Positions 61,245 through 64,000 of a stretch of 64,000 nucleotides of DNA are shown here, in pieces. Location of the stretch: assembly GCA_963752915.1 (NCBI GenBank), contig CAVVZZ010000002.1, positions 124,001 to 188,000 of the forward strand, in the 5' to 3' direction. The stretch comes from DATJPR01 sp963752915. GTDB taxonomy: Bacteria > Bacteroidota > Ignavibacteria > UBA10030 > UBA6906. The notes beneath the pieces were generated by a model. That model worked only from the letters and a program-made list of their open reading frames with translations, was not told the origin of the DNA and made no database searches. Both the position numbers and the translations under genes were made by a program. The number at the start of each line of letters is the position of its first letter. The stretch's first letter is position 1.

Positions 61245-61253
61245 GACGTAGGA
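61226..61253. repeat. Heptamer tandem repeat (AGTAGGA/CGTAGGG type, four units)
   Basis: Units AGTAGGA, CGTAGGG, AGTAAGA and CGTAGGA span 61226-61253 and supply the stop codon of rsmE (TAA at 61242-61244). The reverse complement (TCCTACT type) matches the repeat family at 42004. A further near-unit CGAGAGC follows. Confidence 0.85.
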
Positions 61254-61309
61254 CGAGAGCGGTTGCATTCATCCCAACGGCTTCGCGTATTTCGTTCCTG
61301 TACAGTCGG

Positions 61310-61338
61310 CCCCACTCCCCCTCCCCTTCTCACTCCTT
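61310..61338. repeat. Pyrimidine-rich tract next to a heptamer repeat
   Basis: A C/T run with CCCCTTCTC lies between rsmE and the cyclodeaminase gene and covers the latter's last codons. It repeats the arrangement at 11976-12083, heptamer units followed by a C/T tract that reaches the 3' end of a minus-strand gene. Confidence 0.55.
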
Positions 61339-61962
61339 GCGCATCTTCTCCTCGACAATCGACTGCACTTCCTCAAGCATCATCCGGCTCGTGCTGAGGA
61401 GAGAGCCGACCTCATCCACTTTCCATCCCACGAATTCCTGGTCGTTCAGACTATTGAGGTTGATCTTGACGTTGAGGGCCGCGCCTTCGCAGGCCGCGTG
61501 CAGCATGTGCGCGCAGACGCCGGCATCGCTGATGGACTTCACATTTCCCTTCGAGGCCACTTCCTGCGCGAGCGCGAGCGCATCGATGCAATGTTTCATC
61601 ACCTCCAGGGGAATCAGGGTGGCCTCTTTTGTGGCTTCGGCGATCGCTGCTGATCGGAGTGCTTTTTGCGGGTCGGTGTCTTTCGGCAACGCATAGGCTT
61701 CGACCACTTTTTGAAACGCGAGCGTGTCCTTTTCGATCAGGCGGGTGAAGATTTCGCGCAGCGGCTCTGCTTCACTCAGGACCTTTTTCATGTCCTGTTC
61801 CACTTCGGCATATTTCTTCTTGCCGATGGTGAGGTTACAGACCATCGAGGCAAGTGCCGTTCCGAGAGCCCCGGAGAGTGCCGCAACGGACCCTCCCCCG
61901 GGAGCAGGCGATGAAGATGCGACGTCGTTCAGGAAGGACGTGATGGTCGTTTTTGTCAGCAT
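61330..61962 (-). CDS. Formiminotetrahydrofolate cyclodeaminase-family protein
   Basis: The 210-aa helical protein matches the cyclodeaminase family: FLNDVASSSPAPGGGSVAALSGALGTALASMVCNLTIGKKKY covers the folate-binding Gly-rich region, split here for clarity as PAPGGGSVAALSGALG. It converts formimino-THF to methenyl-THF and ammonia. ATG 61962 has AGGGA upstream; an earlier in-frame start at 62001 is less likely. It follows ftcD by 60 bases. In mammals both activities are on one chain; here they are separate genes. Confidence 0.88.
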   Translation of the reverse strand: MLTKTTITSFLNDVASSSPAPGGGSVAALSGALGTALASMVCNLTIGKKKYAEVEQDMKKVLSEAEPLREIFTRLIEKDTLAFQKVVEAYALPKDTDPQKALRSAAIAEATKEATLIPLEVMKHCIDALALAQEVASKGNVKSISDAGVCAHMLHAACEGAALNVKINLNSLNDQEFVGWKVDEVGSLLSTSRMMLEEVQSIVEEKMRKE

Positions 61963-62022
61963 AGGGTTCCCTGCGCAAAAGATGAGGTTCGAATTCTCCA
62001 CCCGCTCTCGGGTGAACCATCG

Positions 62023-63042
62023 TCAACACTGATACTCGATGACCTTTTTCTGTACGTCAAACGGCTCCAGATCGTCCAGCCCCAGGTGCGCGATCGCTTC
62101 CCGGATAAGAGTTTCCTCGTTGGATTCCTTCGGCGCGTAATACTTGCCGGCAAGAACAAGCGCCTCGATGGGCGTCAAGCCGACGATTTCGCTCCCGGTC
62201 ACTTCGATCCCGAGCTGCGTCGCTTCTTTCTTCACCTCTTCGAACGCGGCATGAAGCGATGTCACATGAAAATTCGTCAGGTTCATGGACACCTGGGCGA
62301 TGTTGTGGCTCTCCAGCGACACCCCCATGGCCTTTACGGATTTCAACGTCCCGGGGAGAACGACTTTTTTACCATCGGGGGCCACGACCGGATTTCCTTT
62401 TTCATCCTTCTTCACGCGTCCGCTCTCCCTGATCCGCGCGGCGATTTCTGACGCCGCCTTCACATCGTCGGAGGAAAGATTGACGTTATAGGCGATCAAA
62501 AACATTCTTGCGCCGGTGATGACCGCGCCGCTTTTCGCATCGAATGCCGCGGGCCCGAAATCCGGCTGCCAGTCCGCTAATTTGAGCTTTTCCTCCAGCC
62601 CTTCATACTCCCCTTTTCTGACATTTGCGAGGTTCTTCCTCTCGGGCCGGGTTGCGGCTTCTTCGTATAGATAGACGGGGAGATGCAGATCATCGCCGAC
62701 CCGTTGTCCGAACGTGCGGGAGAGCGCAGCACATTGAACCATGCTCATCCCACCGACAGGAACGAACGGCACCACGTCCGTCGCGCCAAGACGGGGGTGT
62801 TCTCCCTTGTGCCCGCGCATGTCGATTAATTCCGTCGCAGCGCGCGTGCCTTCAAACGCCCCTTCAACCACCGCATCGGGAGTGCCGATGAACGTCACGA
62901 CTGTGCGATTGTAATCCGCGTTCGGCTCCGCGCTGATAAATTTTACTCCGGCGACACGCGAGATAGCACCGGCAATGGCGTTGATCGTCTTGATATCCCG
63001 CCCTTCGCTGAAATTCGGCACGCATTCTACGATTCTCTTCAT
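62023..63042 (-). CDS. ftcD: Glutamate formimidoyltransferase
   Basis: The enzyme moves the formimino group from formiminoglutamate to tetrahydrofolate in histidine breakdown. The 339-aa protein shows the family motifs VECVPNFSEGRD at the N-terminus, HKGEHPRLGATDVVPFVPV and QVSMNLTNFHVTSLH. It is just six bases downstream of hutI, and the cyclodeaminase gene follows. Confidence 0.93.
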   Translation of the reverse strand: MKRIVECVPNFSEGRDIKTINAIAGAISRVAGVKFISAEPNADYNRTVVTFIGTPDAVVEGAFEGTRAATELIDMRGHKGEHPRLGATDVVPFVPVGGMSMVQCAALSRTFGQRVGDDLHLPVYLYEEAATRPERKNLANVRKGEYEGLEEKLKLADWQPDFGPAAFDAKSGAVITGARMFLIAYNVNLSSDDVKAASEIAARIRESGRVKKDEKGNPVVAPDGKKVVLPGTLKSVKAMGVSLESHNIAQVSMNLTNFHVTSLHAAFEEVKKEATQLGIEVTGSEIVGLTPIEALVLAGKYYAPKESNEETLIREAIAHLGLDDLEPFDVQKKVIEYQC

Positions 63043-63048
63043 GAGTGT

Positions 63049-64000
63049 TCAGAGTTCCAGAATAGTTCCGTTTTTGATGATCGTCCGGATGTGGTTCGTC
63101 CCGAAATGATAGGAAAGAAACCTGTAATCCGGGATCGCTGCAAGGACAATATCTGCATGCTTTCCGATTTCAATACTGCCGTGGGTGTCCGAACGATCGA
63201 GGGCTGCAGCCGCGTTCAGCGTGGCCGCAGTAATGCATTCTTCCGGTGTCATCCGCATGTGGGTGCACGCGATGGTCATCATCAATGGCATGGAATAGCT
63301 CATGCACGAGCCGGGATTGAAATCGGAGGCCAGAGCGACAGGGACACCGGCGTCGATCAACTTCCTGGCCGGAGCGTATCCATGATTGAGAAAGAACGAA
63401 ACCCCCGGAAGGAGAACAGCGACGGTTCCTGCGGCAGCAAGAGACCGGACCCCATCCTCGGAGATCTTCTCGAGATGGTCCACCGATGTTGCTCCCATCC
63501 GGGCGCCCAGTTCAGCACCGCCGAGACTGGTAAGTTCCTCAGCGTGGATCTTTCCCTTCAACCCGTGGGTCGCAGCGGCGGCCAGGACACGTTCTGTCTG
63601 CGCAAGATCGTAGTATCCGCGCTCACAAAACACATCGCAGTACTGAGCAAGGTGCTTCGCAGCGACGTATGGGAGCATCGTATCGACAATGAGCGAGACG
63701 TAGCTGTCAGGTTCCGCGCTGTACTCCGGCGGAACCGCGTGAGCACCGAGGAAGGTTGCGACAATGTCGGGAAGTTCCTCGTCTGCCAACTCCCGGATCG
63801 CTTCCAGCATCATGATCTCGGCGTCCACGGTGAGCCCGTACCCGGACTTGATCTCGATCGTTGTCGTGCCCTGCCGCAGCATTTCTGTCAGGTGCCGCCG
63901 GGCCGACTTTTTCAGATCCCGCTTCGTCGCCGCCCGTACGGAACGGATCGTATTGAGAATTCCTCCACCCTGTTCGGCGATCTGCTGGTAGGTCAGGCCG
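63049..64000 (-). CDS. hutI: Imidazolonepropionase (5' end outside window)
   Basis: HutI opens the ring of 4-imidazolone-5-propanoate in histidine degradation. The visible 317 codons cover most of the C-terminal amidohydrolase domain; the start and the first metal-binding His pair lie beyond 64000. Visible motifs are QQIAEQGGGILNTI, IEIKSGYGLTVDAE, KIHAEELTSLGGAEL with a metal-binding His, SVDHLEKIS and LASDFNPGSC with the catalytic Asp. The open frame continues to the window end with no stop. Confidence 0.94.
   Translation of the reverse strand, partial: GLTYQQIAEQGGGILNTIRSVRAATKRDLKKSARRHLTEMLRQGTTTIEIKSGYGLTVDAEIMMLEAIRELADEELPDIVATFLGAHAVPPEYSAEPDSYVSLIVDTMLPYVAAKHLAQYCDVFCERGYYDLAQTERVLAAAATHGLKGKIHAEELTSLGGAELGARMGATSVDHLEKISEDGVRSLAAAGTVAVLLPGVSFFLNHGYAPARKLIDAGVPVALASDFNPGSCMSYSMPLMMTIACTHMRMTPEECITAATLNAAAALDRSDTHGSIEIGKHADIVLAAIPDYRFLSYHFGTNHIRTIIKNGTILEL

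Noticed and set aside
1..64000. CRISPR arrays, IS elements, phage genes, rRNA
   Set aside because: No direct-repeat/spacer pattern, transposase, integrase, phage structural gene or rRNA-like sequence was recognised on reading both strands; the heptamer tracts are too short and have no spacers.

Overview
The window looks like chromosomal DNA of a free-living, Gram-negative bacterium of the Bacteroidota/Chlorobiota side, most like Ignavibacteria-type lineages. The placement is inferred from gene content: Omp85-type barrels, secreted proteins ending in FlgD/T9SS-like C-terminal domains, a Bacteroidota-type DUF3276 (PUR-like) protein, a YceD-rpmF-plsX-fab-rnc operon and a PorZ-like propeller. Four of the five sigma70-type promoters I can read are TTGNNN-N17-TATAAT/TATATT, and the fifth is TTGATT-N17-TAAAAT. 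None has the -33/-7 motif typical of Bacteroidetes proper. No phage, IS element, CRISPR array, rRNA or tRNA was found.

Layout. (1) 1-2000: a radical-SAM gene cut by the window edge, a GNAT acetyltransferase, a shrunken DUF486 gene and a fatty-acid hydroxylase. (2) 2039-21911, minus strand: a long hydrogenase region. In transcription order it reads: small exported protein, hypA, hypB, a sigma54-type promoter, hoxE-F-U-Y-H (NAD-linked group 3d [NiFe]-hydrogenase), hoxW, hypF (frameshifted), hypC, hypD, CoA-binding protein, MFS transporter, hypE, DUF5674, an unknown 112-aa protein, then an exported TPR protein and two tandem TlpA-like thioredoxin proteins. HoxEFU carry electrons to or from NAD(H), HoxYH hold the NiFe site, Hyp proteins build the Fe(CN)2CO and Ni site, and HoxW trims HoxH. 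(3) 22-31 kb: glnD, murI (frameshifted), a palindromic element, a degenerate ABC ATPase, a lamin-tail secreted protein, a CheY-like regulator and a secreted esterase. (4) 30-34 kb, minus: nucleotidyltransferase, metK, ahcY (SAM cycle).

(5) 33.8-39 kb: fni, polyprenyl synthase, HPr, PTS enzyme I, phosphoglucose/phosphomannose isomerase and a 33-aa membrane peptide. (6) 39-49 kb: an envelope block with a metalloprotease/TolB-propeller/Omp85-barrel fusion, a BamB-like lipoprotein and a PEGA protein, then a Crp/Fnr regulator, PHP phosphoesterase, ribH, a PorZ-like propeller and DUF3276. (7) 49-51 kb: an orphan asparagine-synthase-like gene. (8) 51-58.7 kb: DUF177, rpmF, plsX, fabH, fabD, DUF3109, fabG, acpP, fabF, rnc. 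(9) 58.7-61.2 kb: a frameshifted CoA-binding gene, a one-POTRA Omp85 protein and rsmE. (10) 61.3-64 kb, minus: hutI (cut), ftcD and a cyclodeaminase, for histidine breakdown to formyl/methenyl-THF.

Two signals are not explained by genes. One is a family of heptamer-periodic short repeats at four loci (near 11976, 28979, 42004 and 61226), which runs into coding sequence at two of them and replaces a ribosome-binding site at a third. The other is a nested palindromic element at 25580-25707. Three otherwise conserved genes (hypF, murI, a CoA-binding gene) carry single +1 frameshifts, which may be sequence errors.
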